64,000 nt of DNA from Eustoma russellianum (GCA_036186865.1 AP025074.1:13651489-13715488), one strand, 5' to 3'. Shown: positions 11,597 through 23,941, counted from the stretch's first letter. The notes: a model not told the origin generated them from the letters alone. Made by a program: numbers and translations.

Positions 11597-13345
11597 ATGA
11601 CAACCCAACCTCAACCTCAACCTCTTCATCTCACACTTCATCTCCTAAGCCTACTTCACTATTTTCCGGATCAAACACTAAAGCAACCTATGTTTGATGC
11701 CCAAAATTATTCTTTGTGGAAATTTCGAATGATCAATCATTTAAAGGCTGTGGATTTGATATATGGAGAGCCGTTGTAAAGGAATTGAAGTTCCTATTTA
11801 CCAACTCAAAAGGAGAATCAATGTTCAAAGATGAGGATGACTACACCGACGAAGAAAAGATAAATTTGCCATTAATGGCAAAGCATTTGATATCTCTCAA
11901 TGCTCTCACCACCACCAGCTCATAAGACTTCAAGGTCTTGAAACAGCCCATGAGGCATGGAAAAGGCTTGAAATGATACATGAAGGAACTGAGCAAGTAA
12001 GAATGGCCAAACGACTCATGCTCATGAAGAGTATGAGATGTTCGGAATGAAAAGCGGTGAAAGATTGAGGAGACAATCGATCGATTCACACGAATAGTGA
12101 ATCAACTCTCCATGGTACAAGAAAATCTCAAATGAAGACCTTGTCTCAAAACTCCTCAACTCTTTGCCAAGAGAATGGACACCCAAAGTCACCGCCATCA
12201 CCGAATCAAAGAATCTCAAGACTCTTACCCTTGATGAGCTATCCGGTAATCTTCTTACTCATGAAATTCTTATGACGAACAAAATAGGATGAACCCTATC
12301 AAGCCCACACAAACATCACACAAAAGGATTGGTGGTAGAGTCCGATGATCGGATGAGGAAGTTGCCCTTCTAGTAAAAAAATTTAGAAGAATGGCAACTA
12401 GAAACAAAGCTCAAGCAAGAAAGTTTTTCAAAAGATCATCTAAAGAAAAAGGAAGCAAGTGAAAATTTCTATAGATGTGGTCAAACCCGGTCATTTTATT
12501 GCCGTTGCCACGTAAAAGAGGCCGCAAAAGCAAGAGAAGAAGATCTTTCCTCAAAAGAAGAAAGCCCCTCAATGTGGAGGTAACCACGTGGGATGATCTC
12601 CCTTCGGAATCGGAAGGAGAAGAGAGTGAAGATCAAGGTGGTTGGACTTGTTGCAATAATTGACAATCCAAAGATTCAACATACTTGTCTCATGGCAATT
12701 AAAGATGATCTTGAGGTAAATTCTAATCCTTCAAATTTGCATGATGAAATAGGAGATTTGCAAGATGACTTTAAAAAACTAAATTTAAAATATAAGCATT
12801 TGAAGAAAGATTCAAGAAATGCATCTTAGAAAATAAGAAGCTTGCATGACAAAAATATTTTAATGTTTCAAGAGCATGACATCATACTCACTATGCATAA
12901 AACCATTAGCTCTTGAAAATGTAGAAATTAGAAAGGAATGTGAGAAACTAAAGTTAGGACTTACAAAGACTAACAAATGGTAAAAACAATTTAGACATAC
13001 TACTTGGAAATCAAAGAAATTAGAAATGATAAATCTCGGTTTAGGATTTAATTCATCACCTTCTTCTATTAAACCTAAGTCCTTAAAGAAAAGGGCAAAT
13101 AATAGAAAAACACAACAAAATTCATCACCTTCTAAACCAAAGCATGTATCTACTTGTTTTCATTGCAACAAACTAGGACATGTGAAGGAAAGCTGTATAG
13201 CTAGATTTGAAAGCACATATGTTTGGAAGCCTAAGGGTCGACAAACTAACCCTAAAGGACCCAACCATCAAAGGGTACCAATGCATACATTTTTTGGTTT
13301 TATAGGCTCTCAAGATAAATGGAGTAGCCAAAGAAGAAGGAATCA
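11597..13345 (+). pseudogene. Sirevirus gag remnant
   Basis: The likely start at 11597 opens a Pro/Gln-rich N-terminus, then the copia gag signature FDAQNYSLWKFRM. Frame changes occur near 11780, 11930, 12060 and later. Lys-rich coiled segments follow (12590-12990). A complete CCHC zinc knuckle (CFHCNKLGHVKESC, near 13158-13199) is intact. This gag would package element RNA. As read, no single frame covers it. Confidence 0.82.
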
Positions 13346-16341
13346 AATGGCTTATGAACAGCGGATGTTCAACCACATGACCGGAGACAAGACGTTGTTC
13401 ACCAAGCTCAAGCTCCAAGATGGTGGAACGGTGCATTTTGGCAAGATAACTCTTCTTTTACTATTAATAATGTACTATATGTAGAAGGGCTTAAGTAGAA
13501 TTTGATAAGTGTTAGCCAACTATGTGATGCTAGTTTTCAAATTGAATTGTGAAAAGAAAATGTGTTGTGAAAAAGAACGATAGAATTGTTTTTGAGGCTA
13601 TACGTAAAAATGATGTTAACAAATTTAGCACACATGATTTGATATCACAAAATGTTTCTTGCCTAGTTTCCAAAAATGATTTGACTCAACTATGGCATAG
13701 ACGACTTGGACACATTAGTTTTAAAAATTTCAAAGAGATTTGCAAAAATGAAAAAGTCCAAGGGTCTTCCAAAATTAAATTTCGAAAACCATGGCTTATG
13801 TGACACTTGTCAAAAGGAAAATCTTGTTAAAACAAGCTTCAAGCCCAAAAGTGAAATCTCCACCACCAAACCTCTACAATTGCTTCATATGGATTTGTAT
13901 GGGGATATTGGTACGGCAGTCTAAGTGGAAAACATTACACCTTTATGGTGGTAGATGATTTCTCTAGGTACACTTGGGTAATGTTCTTAGCTAAAAAGAA
14001 TGATGCATGCCAAGAATTTATAAAGCTTTGTAAGAGATTAAAAAATCAAAGAGAGGACACAATAAAAGAAATTAGAAGTGATAGAGGTGGTGAGTTTGAT
14101 GGAGAATTTCAAGAATTTTGTGTATCCAAAGGGTATGGACACAATTTCTCAGCTCCAAGAACTCCTCAACAAAATGGTGTTGCAGAAAGGAAAAATAGAA
14201 CGCTTCAAGAAATGAGTAGAGCCATGCTAAACGAATTTGAGCTACCCAATTATTTTTGGGCCGAAGCGGTAAATACCGCTTGTCATGTGATCAATAGAGT
14301 TTATTTGAGACCATTTCTCAAAAAGACTCCTTATGAGCTTTGGAAAGGTAGAGTAACAAATATTGGTTTTTCAAAGTATTTGGTTGTAAGTGCTTTATAC
14401 TTAACACCAAAGATAACTTGGATAAACTCGACTTCAAAGCAGATGAAGGAATCTTTATGGGTTATGCTCAAAATAGCAAGACATTTAGAGTATACAATAA
14501 AAGAAGCATGAAAATTGAAGTCATGTCAAGTTTAGTAAAACTCAATGAGGATAAATCAAACATTAATGATGATGATGATGATGATAAAATAATTGAAGTA
14601 AGTCATATAGAGAAATTTGAGAATCCAAAAGGTAATATTGTTATTGACCTTAGGATTGATCCCCTTGAACCTAAGGTTGAAGGTGAAGAAGTAGGAGGAG
14701 ATATATCAAATTTACCGGATTCATATAAGTATAGGAAAGATGACCCTAAAGAGTTGATATTAGGTGAAACTAGCCAAGGCATAATGACTAGGAGAAAATT
14801 CAATGAAAATGCCTTTATTTCACAAGTTGAACCTAAAAATATAAAGGAGACAATAAATGATGAAGATTGGGTATTGCTATGCAAGAAGAATTACATCAAT
14901 TTGAAAGAAGTGATGTTTGGGAATTAGTTGCAAAACCTAGTGATCATCCCGTAATTGGCACTAAATGGGTATTTAGAAACAAAATGGATGATAAAGGAAA
15001 CATCACTAGAAACAAATATAGGTTAGTAGCCCAAGGATATAGGCAAGAGGGTGGCATAGACTATGATGAGACTTTTGCCCCCGTAGCTAGGTTAGAAGCT
15101 ATTAGAATGCTATTAGCATATGCATGCTATAAGGATTTCAAACTATATCAAATGGATGTGAAATCCGCATTCTTGAATGGAAATAATTCAAGAATAGGTA
15201 TATGTAGCTCAACATCCGGGTTTGAAAATCATGATTATCCAAATCATGTTTTTAAACTCAAAAAGGCCCTTTATGGACTTAAACAAGCTCCTAGGGCTTG
15301 GTATGATAGATTAAGTAACTTTCTTCTTGAGAATGAGTTTTCAACAGAAAAGTCGACACTACTTTTTTATTAAAGAACAAGGAAACCATCAATTGCTTGT
15401 TCAAATTTATGTGGATGATATTATATTTGGTGCTACTAATGATTCTCTTTGGTGAGCATTTCGCAAAATTGATGGAAGGAGAATTTGAAATGAGCATGAT
15501 GGGTAAACTCAACTACTTTCTTGGTCTTCAAATCAAGCAAACTCGAGATGGAGTGTATATATCTAACACAAAGTATACTAAGGATTTACTCAAGAAGTAC
15601 AAATTTGAGGATGGAAGAAGTGTAAGCACACCTATGAGCACACGTACAAAGCTTGACAAAGACGAAAAAGGAAAGTCGATTGAGGTAACCAAATATAGGG
15701 GTATGATTGGTAGTTTACTTTATTTAATAACCGCTAGTAGGCCGGATATTTTGCATGTTGTGTGCTTATGTGCTAGATTTCAAAGTATGCCTAAGGAATC
15801 ACATTTAGTTGCTATTAAACGTATCTTTAGGTATTTGAAAGGAACCTTGAACTTTGGATTGTTTATATCCCAAAAATGGATGTTTTGATTTAAGAGGGTA
15901 TAGTGACTCCGACTATGCCGGAAATCTTGTTGATAGGAAAAGCAACTCCGGGACATGCCAATTACTTGGAGATTGCTTAGTTTCTTGGTTTTCCAAGAAA
16001 CAAAATAGTGTGTCACTTTCAATGGTGGAATCCGAATATGTATCGGCCGCTTCGTGTTGTACACAACTACTTTAGATGATCAACACTTTAAAACGATTAT
16101 AATGTTAAGTTTGATAAAGTTCCCATCCAATGTGACAACACCATCAGCCATAAGTATAGCGCAAAACCCGTACATCATAGTAGGACCAAACATATAGAAG
16201 TGAGACATCACTTTATAAGGGATTGCATTCAAAAAGGATTGGTATGCATTGAATTTGGTCCCAACAAATGATCAACTAGTGGATATATTCACGAAATCCC
16301 TTCCTACTAAGACATTTGAGTCTATTAGAACAAGATTATGA
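13346..16341 (+). pseudogene. Sirevirus pol remnant (PR-IN-RT-RH)
   Basis: The protease site reads W-L-M-N-S-G-C: the catalytic Asp is Asn (aac, 13357-13359), and a frameshift follows at once. Integrase has LWHRRLGHISF (13690) and DDE motifs around HMDLYGD, VDDFSR and QQNGVAERKN (13885-14200). After an acidic linker with a run of Asp (14568-14585), RT begins near 14867 (GTKWVFRNKMD, RLVAQGYRQ). YVDDI near 15410 is out of frame with what precedes it. RNase H fragments run from 15854 to 16075 and to 16341 (RTKHIEVRHHFIRD). Several frame breaks and the D-to-N change argue against activity. Confidence 0.85.
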
Positions 16342-16385
16342 ATGATAAACATTGTTTAGAGGGTTAAAATTGAGAATTTCAAAAA

Positions 16386-16500
16386 CAGCATACGTCGATT
16401 GATCGATGTATCAAAACAAGAGATCGACGTACGTCGATCTATGACATCGATCGATCGACGTACGTCAATCTCAGACATCGATCGATCGACGTCGTCGATT
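16386..16500 (+). repeat. Internal CGATCGAT palindrome cluster before the env-like gene
   Basis: Three imperfect or perfect copies of the LTR palindrome (for example ACATCGATCGATCGACGT) sit between the end of pol and a TATAAAAT at 16509-16516. The element thus carries its LTR cis-motif a third time, inside the body. Confidence 0.88.
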
Positions 16501-16508
16501 TCAGCAGG

Positions 16509-16516
16509 TATAAAAT
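16509..16516 (+). promoter_or_regulatory. Candidate internal TATA box
   Basis: TATAAAAT starts 9 bp after the palindrome cluster and about 220 bp before the first ATG of the env-like ORF (16732). Its position fits a promoter for a separate downstream transcript. This is inferred from sequence only. Confidence 0.4.
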
Positions 16517-16731
16517 CTCTCAAAACGCAAACCCCTTTTCATTTGTAACCATTTCAATCGGCCGAAACCCTACTAAGACCTGCACCCCCCTTTCTCCAAA
16601 AACATCCATTTCTCAGATTTCATCTCTAAATCAAGAGTTAATCTTTTCTACTCTTGATTCTTGATTCCATCTCTTGAATTCCTCCATTTCAAACCTAATA
16701 TTTTAAATTTTCCAAGCCATAAATTCCAAAA

Positions 16732-17997
16732 ATGTCTTCAAGAAGCAAAAATACAAACCAAGAGGCCAAGATCTTCTAGGGGTGGAGGAGTAGGGGTCAA
16801 GCAACACTTCTCAAGGACAGACCTCTCAACCTAGACCAAAACAAACTATGGATATGAGGGAAAGACGAATTCTTGCTGAGATTAGAAGTGAGCTAACTCT
16901 CTCCAACTTTCCTTGGATCAAATCCAAAGATGCCAAGGATGCTTTGACGGAACCCCTACCCCCAGGGCAAGTAAGGTATATCACTAGACATTCTCAGATA
17001 TTATATGATAAATGGGATAATGATGAGAGAGACAACCATCCCACTCAAATTGCTTAGAATAAATGATATTCTAAGCAATAATGAACTAAGTCCTATCATT
17101 GAGTGGTTAGATGTTCAAGAATGGAGGAGTATATGGAATGAGAATGAGATGTCAAAAAATGTCCACTAGGTATACTAGACTCTTTTATGCTAATTTATGG
17201 ATTGAATACATAAATGGTCTTCTTTTAGCTCTACATTCCATTATTGATAGACATCATATTAAATGGAAAGTTGAAAAAAATTTGTGACTTGATTGGTGTA
17301 CCCAACGAAGGGTACTTTGAGTTTGATGCGTGGAAGTGGAATGCGGCTAAATGGAAAGTATTTGAAGATGAAGTGAAGTCATTCTTAGGCTTCCATCCCA
17401 GTAAAAATACAAATGATATGCCCTTAGTTTATCATACACTTCTTGCCATTGTTACATTTTGTATCAATGGTAAATCCGCCAAATTGCCAAGTAACCTAGA
17501 TTTTTACATAGCATTCAGAATAGCCAACCGTGAGAAGGTTAACTTTGGGGAGCTTTTCATGACAAATGTTATCAAAGCCGCAACCAAACAAAACAAAGCC
17601 CTTCCCTATAGTAACCTTATTTATAGAATGCTTGTGAAGTCGGGTATTTATGTGGATGACACGGATGTTGACAACATAACGCACAAGGATTTTTATGATA
17701 AATTCAACATTCAACAAATACTTAAGTCTAGAAAAGAAGCAATGAGGAGAGAACAAGAGGAGGAAGCAAGAGAAGACCGAAGACCTTCCGGGTGAGCCAC
17801 CCATTTTTGAACCGGATACTCAAGAAGAACCAAGTGGCTTGATCTCAAATGTCCCGGAACTTCAAGCTCAAGTTGCTAGTCTTCAACAAGAGGTTGGAGA
17901 GCTTCGCAGCAAGGTGTCCGTACATGATTCAAGATTCGGAAAGCTCAAGGCAAAGATGAAAGCTTGCATTCCTGGCATCAAGTTCTCTTCCGATTAA
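16732..17997 (+). pseudogene. Sirevirus env-like ORF remnant
   Basis: Extra ORF between pol and the 3' LTR, as in other Sireviruses, where it is called env-like although its function is unproven. The frame from 16732 breaks at once, resumes at 16848-17054, then again at 17244-17795. The middle resembles plant transposon-associated proteins of unknown role (FDAWKWNAAKWKVFEDEVK, then a hydrophobic stretch near HTLLAIVTFCING). An acidic and Arg-rich segment follows, and a C-terminal heptad-type coiled coil (LQAQVASLQQEVGELRSKV, about 17860-17920) ends at the stop at 17995. I see no signal peptide and no convincing fusion peptide. Confidence 0.65.
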
Positions 17998-18573
17998 GAC
18001 TAGGGTGTTTTTTTAGCTCGCTTCTTGTTCTAGCTTAGTATGTCTTGCTAGTTGTAAACCTTGGCTGTGCATTTGAATTTAATGAAGTATTCTGCTTATT
18101 ATTTTTGATGCTTTCAAAAAGGGGGAGAAAGTGGAAAGTGGCTATTGGCTTATTTGTTAAAAGTTGTTTATTGCTTGATGAGATAATTTTTTTGGTAGCT
18201 GGTATTTGTTTAAAGTTATTGTGGTTTATTTGTTAAAGTTGTTTATTGCTTGATAAGATATTTTTTTTGGTAGCTGGTAAAATGAGGTAAGTTTGGAAAT
18301 TAGAATCTTGCTGGTAAAATGAAAATGAGCATGTTATTGATGCATGTTTGGTTTAAGGAAGTTGGGTTGTTGATTGAGGGGGAGCAAATTTTAAAGAAAA
18401 GCATTTTGATTGAAGTTGTAAAATCTTGTTCACATTGATTATTATGGAAGGTATAAAGTGCATATACTTAGGGGGAGATTGATATTTTTCAAGATTGAAA
18501 CATTCAAATAGTTAAAATGAAGCAAAAACATCTTTTAAAATCTTGGTTTTGAAATCATCAAAAAAGGGGAGAT
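17998..18573 (+). promoter_or_regulatory. Sirevirus 3' leader with repeated polypurine tracts
   Basis: Non-coding, T-rich DNA with four PPT-like purine runs: 18115-18130, 18376-18387, 18468-18478 and the true-position one at 18560-18573 (aaaaaaggggaga), which abuts the 3' LTR. Multiplied PPTs are a known Sirevirus trait. The stretch 18150-18260 also repeats a ~60-bp block (gttgtttattgcttgat). Confidence 0.75.
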
Positions 18574-20062
18574 TATTGGATTATGAAATGTTTTGATGAT
18601 GTTAAAAAGATGTTTTAAAAAAGACTAAAATGAAATTTCACATTTTGAGTTTGAAGCAAATTAAGAAAAAACACATTGCGAGACGAAAATCTCTCATGGA
18701 TCGGTTGAAGTATACATCAGCCTTCAGGGAGGCACATGGATCGATTAATGTGAAACTTTGTAAATGTTTGAGCTCTCAGATCCACGTCAATCTCTCAGCC
18801 AAGAGACGTGGATCGATCGACGTATATCTGAGAGACGATGATCTCTCAGTCAGGCATACTTCGATCGATCGACGTACATCTGAGAGACATCGATCTCTCA
18901 GCTAAAGGTACGTCGATCGATCGATATACATCTGAGAGACGTCGTCGATCCATCGACGTACATCTGAGAGACGTCGATCTCTCAGCCTAGGGGACGTCAA
19001 TCGATCGACGTCAATCTGAGAGACGTCGATCTCTCAGCCTAGGAGACGTCGATCGATCGACGTCATTCTGAGAGACGTCGATCTCTCAGCATTGGCAAGT
19101 AGATCGATCGACGTCCCCAGAAGTCAAAATTTTTTTGAACGTTTGAACAAAATCCAAGGGAGATCTATGATGTTTTCTCTCTCTAATCTTGCTCAAATTT
19201 CTTGTGGACTTTAAACCCAACATACTACATGCTTCTTTGACTATTTTAACCATGTCTAAGATTCTCTAGGATGGCTATTCAAGATCAAATCACTCCATAT
19301 GGTGGCTAAAGACTATTTGGACATTATCTTGACATTTTTGAAGATGAAGACTTGGTGGAGAGCTTCAAAAAACGTGGTCAACTTCATCTATAAATAGAAG
19401 AGGCTTGGATGAAGAAATTACACACTTTCAACATCATCTAGCTTCATTTTTCATTGTTGTATAATTCTCTCATACTTGTAAATTTGCTTAAAGCTTGTTT
19501 AGCTTTTCTTTACTCTTCATTGTTTCATATTGACAGAAAGAGAGTCAAGCACAAGAGGAACCATAAATATTTGATCTCTTGCTTGTGCTTAGACTAGTGA
19601 GAAAGTGTGAACTTTACTATATTTCTTCAACCTACTGTGAGAAGTTCTTGAGAGGACTTTTGTTGAAGTTGTGAGGTAGCAAGAAGTTGTGAGGTAGCAA
19701 GAAGTTGTTCTTGCTAAGAGCTGTAGTTGCTGTAGTTGCACAAGAGTGTTTTGTGCAAGAAGTTATTGTTGTTGGTGCTTACACTAAGGTGTTAGTGTAA
19801 GTGTTGCTGTGGTTGTTCTTATTGTTCATAATAAGAAGAGTAGTTGTTGAAAATCCACTTTGGCAACAAAGTGGTAGTGGAGTAGAATCATTTACGATTC
19901 GAACCACTCTATATCCGGTGTACTCATTCATTACTTCTCATCTCCCATTCTTGCTCTGATTTTGAATGTCTTTTGAGTTGAGTCACACAAGAAAAATTCC
20001 GCAAAAGATCCAAACACTCTATTCACCCTCCCCCCTCTCCAGAGTGTATATCGGACCTAACA
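18574..20062 (+). repeat. 3' LTR of the Sirevirus
   Basis: Matches 10032-11529 with scattered small indels. The first dinucleotide is TA instead of TG. It ends ctaaca and is followed by the TSD tattt. Confidence 0.92.
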
Positions 20063-22010
20063 TATTTATGGTTCCATTATTATCATACTTGATTGTGAAC
20101 ACCCATCTGCACCATACTGGTTTTATGGTGGCCGAGGTGGGTGTTAGTTCCCACGTTTGATTCTTTATTAAGGCATTCATTTCTTCATTTTTCTGCTCTC
20201 TGTCATTCAGGTCATCTTAGTGCTTCTTCTATGTGTTTTGGAATGATATAATTATCAAGTGAGCACACGAATGTTCTAAAGTCAGGATTCAACTTATTGT
20301 ATGATATATATTCTTCTATTGGGTATTTAGTACAGATAGGATTCCTAGTGCATTTCCGAGTTCCTTTCCTTAGTGCAATTGGTCTATTGTCTATTTGGGT
20401 TTTATGGCCATACTCATTTGTTTCTTCTACTAGATCTACGGCTGTTGGCTGTATTGGTTTAGCTCGGCTACTGCTTTCTGGGACTTTCTGATAATTGGAG
20501 ACTATGAGAGAGTTAAGTACAGGTTGAGAATTAGTATTGCGACCTGAGATGGTTGTCAAACTGCAGGTGAGCAGCTCGGTTGAGTTGCGGAGCTCGGCAG
20601 ATTTTGCAATTCTGAACTGGAGCTTGGTTTCTCTATACTATCAACTGTTGTCCAGTATTCAGTAAGTTTTGAATTGTTTGTTTTAGTTAATGATCGGTAG
20701 AATGCAAATTTTTCATCAAAAATGACGTCAAGTGTTACAAACATTCTTTTATTGGCTGGACAGTAACACTTGAAATCTTTTTGTGATCCTGAATATCCTA
20801 GGAAGATGCACTTAACTGACCTGGGATCTAATATCCCTCGAAGGCTTGACTGAATATGAACATATGTTCTATATCCAAATAGTTTGAAGGGCAGCTCAGA
20901 GAGCAGCTTAGTAATGTGGGTAATGACTTAGAAGTATTTCTCTGGGAGTTTAAAAACGCCAGTATTCTGGACGACATCATGTTTATAAGATAGGTAGCAT
21001 TAAGAAGTGCCTCACCCCAGTACTGCTTGGGTACATTCATGCTAAACATGAGAGCTCGAGTTACTTCAAATATATACCTATTTTTTCTTTCAGCAACCCC
21101 CGCTCTGCTGAGGTGCATAGGTGTAGGAGGTTTGGTGATAAATACCATTTTCATGCATAAATGTTTCAACATTGCTGTCTAAATATTCAGTTCCATTGTC
21201 TGACCCAAGTGTTTTAATCATACAGCCTAGCTGATTTTTAATAACTGATACATATCTCTTGAATACTTGTCTGACCTCACTTTTATTTTTTAGCAAGTAT
21301 ACCCATGTTACTTTAGTATGATCGTCCACAAAGGTTATGAACCATCTTGCTCCATTGATGTTATTTACCTTAGATGGTCCCCGTATATCTGAGTGAACGA
21401 GATCAAAAGGGGTTGAAGAATTGTATGTTTTTGTTGGATAATTCTATTTAGTGTGCTTAGCTAGTTGACAAGTCTCACAAGTAACATCATTCAGGTCGGC
21501 AGAGCTAAACAACTTTGGCATTAAACGTTTTAAATTACAAAATTAGGATGACCCATTCTGTTATGGCAAAACAAAATTTCCCCTATGCATTGATTTCTAA
21601 GGTGCAAAATTATAGAGTCTTTGGTCACTTGGTAGCTCTGCTGAACTTACTAATACCATGTTTTCTGACTCTAGTATGTATAGGCATGTTATATTCCTAG
21701 CACTGTCAATCATCCCCTTCACTTTGTTTTCCTAAAAACAACATTCAGTGGATGAAGAGCAGGCTAAGTAGTTATCATCCCTAGTAATTTTGCTAATAGA
21801 TAACATATTAAAACTTAGACTAGGGACATGAAGGATACCTCTCAGTGTGATTTTGTTGTTAATTATAGCGGAGCCTATTCCAACAACATTTAAGGTAATT
21901 CCATTTACAATTTTTACTTTCTTTGGTTCAGAAAATAAAGAGTAGGAGTTTATAAGGGTACCATTATTCGTCATATGATTCGTAGCCCAGAGTCAATAAT
22001 CCATGAGCTG
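20063..22010 (-). pseudogene. Copia-2 protease, integrase and RT start
   Basis: Read on the minus strand: the protease D-S-G lies near 21990 and is intact but followed by a one-base loss in a G run. GAG-pre-integrase text (ILHVPSLSFNMLSISKI) is at 21800-21880. The integrase core is at 20828-21420 (DDHTKVTWVYLLKNKSE, LGSDNGTEYLDS, then GVAERKNRYIFEVTRALMF, with a frame break between). A linker and RT N-terminus run from 20730 down to 20063, where the host frame was cut by the Sirevirus. Confidence 0.82.
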
Positions 22011-22192
22011 CTAGAGCATGGCTAGAAGTAGCCTGCCATAGTTGCCTGGTGTATGTCAGCTCGGCTCCCTTGTCTGTTCAGCTAATTGAATTGTGGCAAT
22101 CTGCTCCTTCGTAATCACCTCAGCATCAGATACTTGAACTGGGCTGAGGTGGTTTGTGATTGGTCGAGCTGCTCCAGGCTGAGTTGTGCTAC

Positions 22193-23155
22193 TTACCTAA
22201 TGTGCAGCACTATGTCCAGCAGAGAATGTTTTTGATGTGGTCTCCAGGGGGCATTGCTGGTCTTCAGAGGAGGCTTTCCTTCTCGGACCAGCTTTGCTTG
22301 TAGTTTCCAACAGTCATTGACTGTATGACCTTCCTTTTTGCAGTATTTGCACACTTTACCTTTAGTAGAGGCAAAGTGTCCTTTAACAGCCATCCCAAAT
22401 GCTTCTGCTGGTTGTTCAGAATACAGAGCTGAGGATTCTACAGTTGTAGATCCTACCATCATAACCTTCTTCCGGCTTTCTTCGTGTTTGATTTTGGCGA
22501 AGGCAGCTTTTAGAGTTGGTAGTGGTTTAGCGCTCAAAATTCGACTTCATGCAGTGTCGAATTCTGTGTTCAGTCTAGTGAGGAAGCGAAAGACCCGCTT
22601 CCTCTCTGTTATTTCTGTGTAAAGTGGAGCAGCAGTGATACAAGACCACTGATGTGCTTCAAAATAGTCAATCTGTTGCCACGCTTTTGTAAGAAGAGTG
22701 TAGTATTTGTGGACTGGCAGACTGCCTTGTTTCAGCTCATGAAGACGAGTTTCGATTTCATACAACTCTGAGATGTTATCCTGCTTAGAATACATCTCCT
22801 TGACTGTAGCCTAGATTTCTGCTGCAGTAGTATACATTATAAAGTCGTCTGAAATGTCTGGCTGCACAGAACGTATCAGCCAGGACATTATCATGCTATT
22901 TTCTGACGTCCATAGTCGAAAGTTTGTATTTGTTTCAGATGGAACAGGGACTTTCCCATATAAGTATTCCTCCTTGCCTTTGCCAGTGATGAACATCTCT
23001 ACCCCTTGAGATCATGAGAGATATTTATCTCCATTAAATTTATGGCTGGTGATGACAATGGAAGAATCATCAGTGAGTTCAGGAACACGCACCATGCCTG
23101 ATGATTGATCAGACGTGGAGGTGGCCTCTGTATATTCAGCTGGGCTGAAGGGAGT
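22193..23155 (-). pseudogene. Copia-2 gag
   Basis: Read on the minus strand: an N-terminal MVRVPELTDDSSIVITSHKF-type gag start near 23095 (an upstream start is possible), a stop near 23010, then FITGKGKEEYLYG and MIMSWLIRSVQPDI (22811-22996), the middle gag helices (22547-22795), and a complete CCHC knuckle CKYCKKEGHTVNDC (about 22310-22355). Only a few changes separate it from an open frame. Confidence 0.8.
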
Positions 23156-23228
23156 AGTTATTTTTCAAAAAATTTAGGAGTTGCAGAAAACAGAGTATGA
23201 AAAATTGCAGGTAGTTTGAATCAGATTC

Positions 23229-23240
23229 GCTCTGATACCA
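23229..23240 (-). promoter_or_regulatory. Primer-binding site of Copia-2
   Basis: The plus strand reads gctctgatacca, the exact complement of TGGTATCAGAGC, directly beside the 5' LTR. Confidence 0.9.
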
Positions 23241-23798
23241 TGTCGGTATTGAGGGAATTTACATTCATTCAAGTTAAAGTTTGATTTACAAGGTTGTTTT
23301 CCTTTTATAGGGGTGAAAAACTACTTCTAACGGCTATTTTTACAACTTGACCAGCGGCCACTGTCAACCTTCTGCAAACTACAACGGCAGTGGTAACGGT
23401 TAGTTACCAATGCAGCTCAGCTATGTACAGAAATAATTCTAAGTAATATTTACTTAATTATGGTAGGTTGGCCTTCTTATCATGTGCTTCACTTCGTTAC
23501 TTTGGTTCAACACTTCTTGAAATTGTCTTCTGGCACATCCTAGTTACGTGCTTCACCGTAGCTCTTCTTCAGCTCAGTACGTCCATACTTCGTCTTGGTT
23601 ATGTGCTTCACCTTATTTCCTCTTCAGTTCAGCATGGCTACCTTTATTCTTCACTCCGTTAGTCCAGCTCAACTCGACTGACAGTTTATCTTCCAGCATG
23701 TTGGTNNNNNNNNNNGGTTGCCTAGTAGGTCTCAGCTTGGCACCTCCGTCAGTTCTGCTCGGCTGGGACTTTAGCATGGCTGGGACTTTATTTCCACA
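23241..23798 (-). repeat. 5' LTR of Copia-2
   Basis: Homologous to 8117-8665. It contains a 10-base N gap (23706-23715). Confidence 0.92.
23706..23715. other. Assembly gap of 10 N
   Basis: Left flank ends ...ttggt and right flank begins ggttgcc. The homologous left LTR reads ttggttgcc at this point without interruption, so probably nothing is missing and the flanks overlap by three bases. Confidence 0.9.
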
Positions 23799-23941
23799 AA
23801 TATTTAAGTCTTAACGCTTCATTGCACGTTATTACAACATTGATATATATAAACATATAAGACATATTTATCACACACATATCATGCATCACGTAACATT
23901 TAAATCATGCATTTTGAAATCATTCAAACCCTGATTTTTCA

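Larger units (their letters stand above)
10032..20062 (+). mobile_element. Copia-3: Sirevirus-type copia with an env-like gene
   Basis: A 10,031-bp element with LTRs of 1,498 bp (10032-11529) and 1,489 bp (18574-20062) and an exact TSD, tattt (10027-10031 and 20063-20067). Large size, long LTRs loaded with CG-rich palindromes, an extra coiled-coil ORF after pol, and several polypurine-tract-like sites before the 3' LTR all match Sirevirus (SIRE/Maximus) elements. It is nested in the RT of Copia-2, so it is younger than that element. The LTRs differ mainly by scattered one-base indels, and the coding part has many frameshifts. Confidence 0.93.
8117..23798 (-). mobile_element. Copia-2: copia element split by a Sirevirus
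   Basis: LTRs of 549 bp (8117-8665) and 558 bp (23241-23798) share TG...CA ends and are flanked by a perfect 5-bp duplication, aatat (8112-8116 and 23799-23803). On the plus strand the PPT complement (ctcctcctcaatctt) follows the left LTR and the complement of TGGTATCAGAGC abuts the right LTR, so the element reads on the minus strand. Removing the 10,031-bp insertion at 10032-20062 plus one TSD copy leaves about 5.65 kb, a normal copia length. Gag, protease, integrase, RT and RNase H are all recognisable but degraded. Confidence 0.93.
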
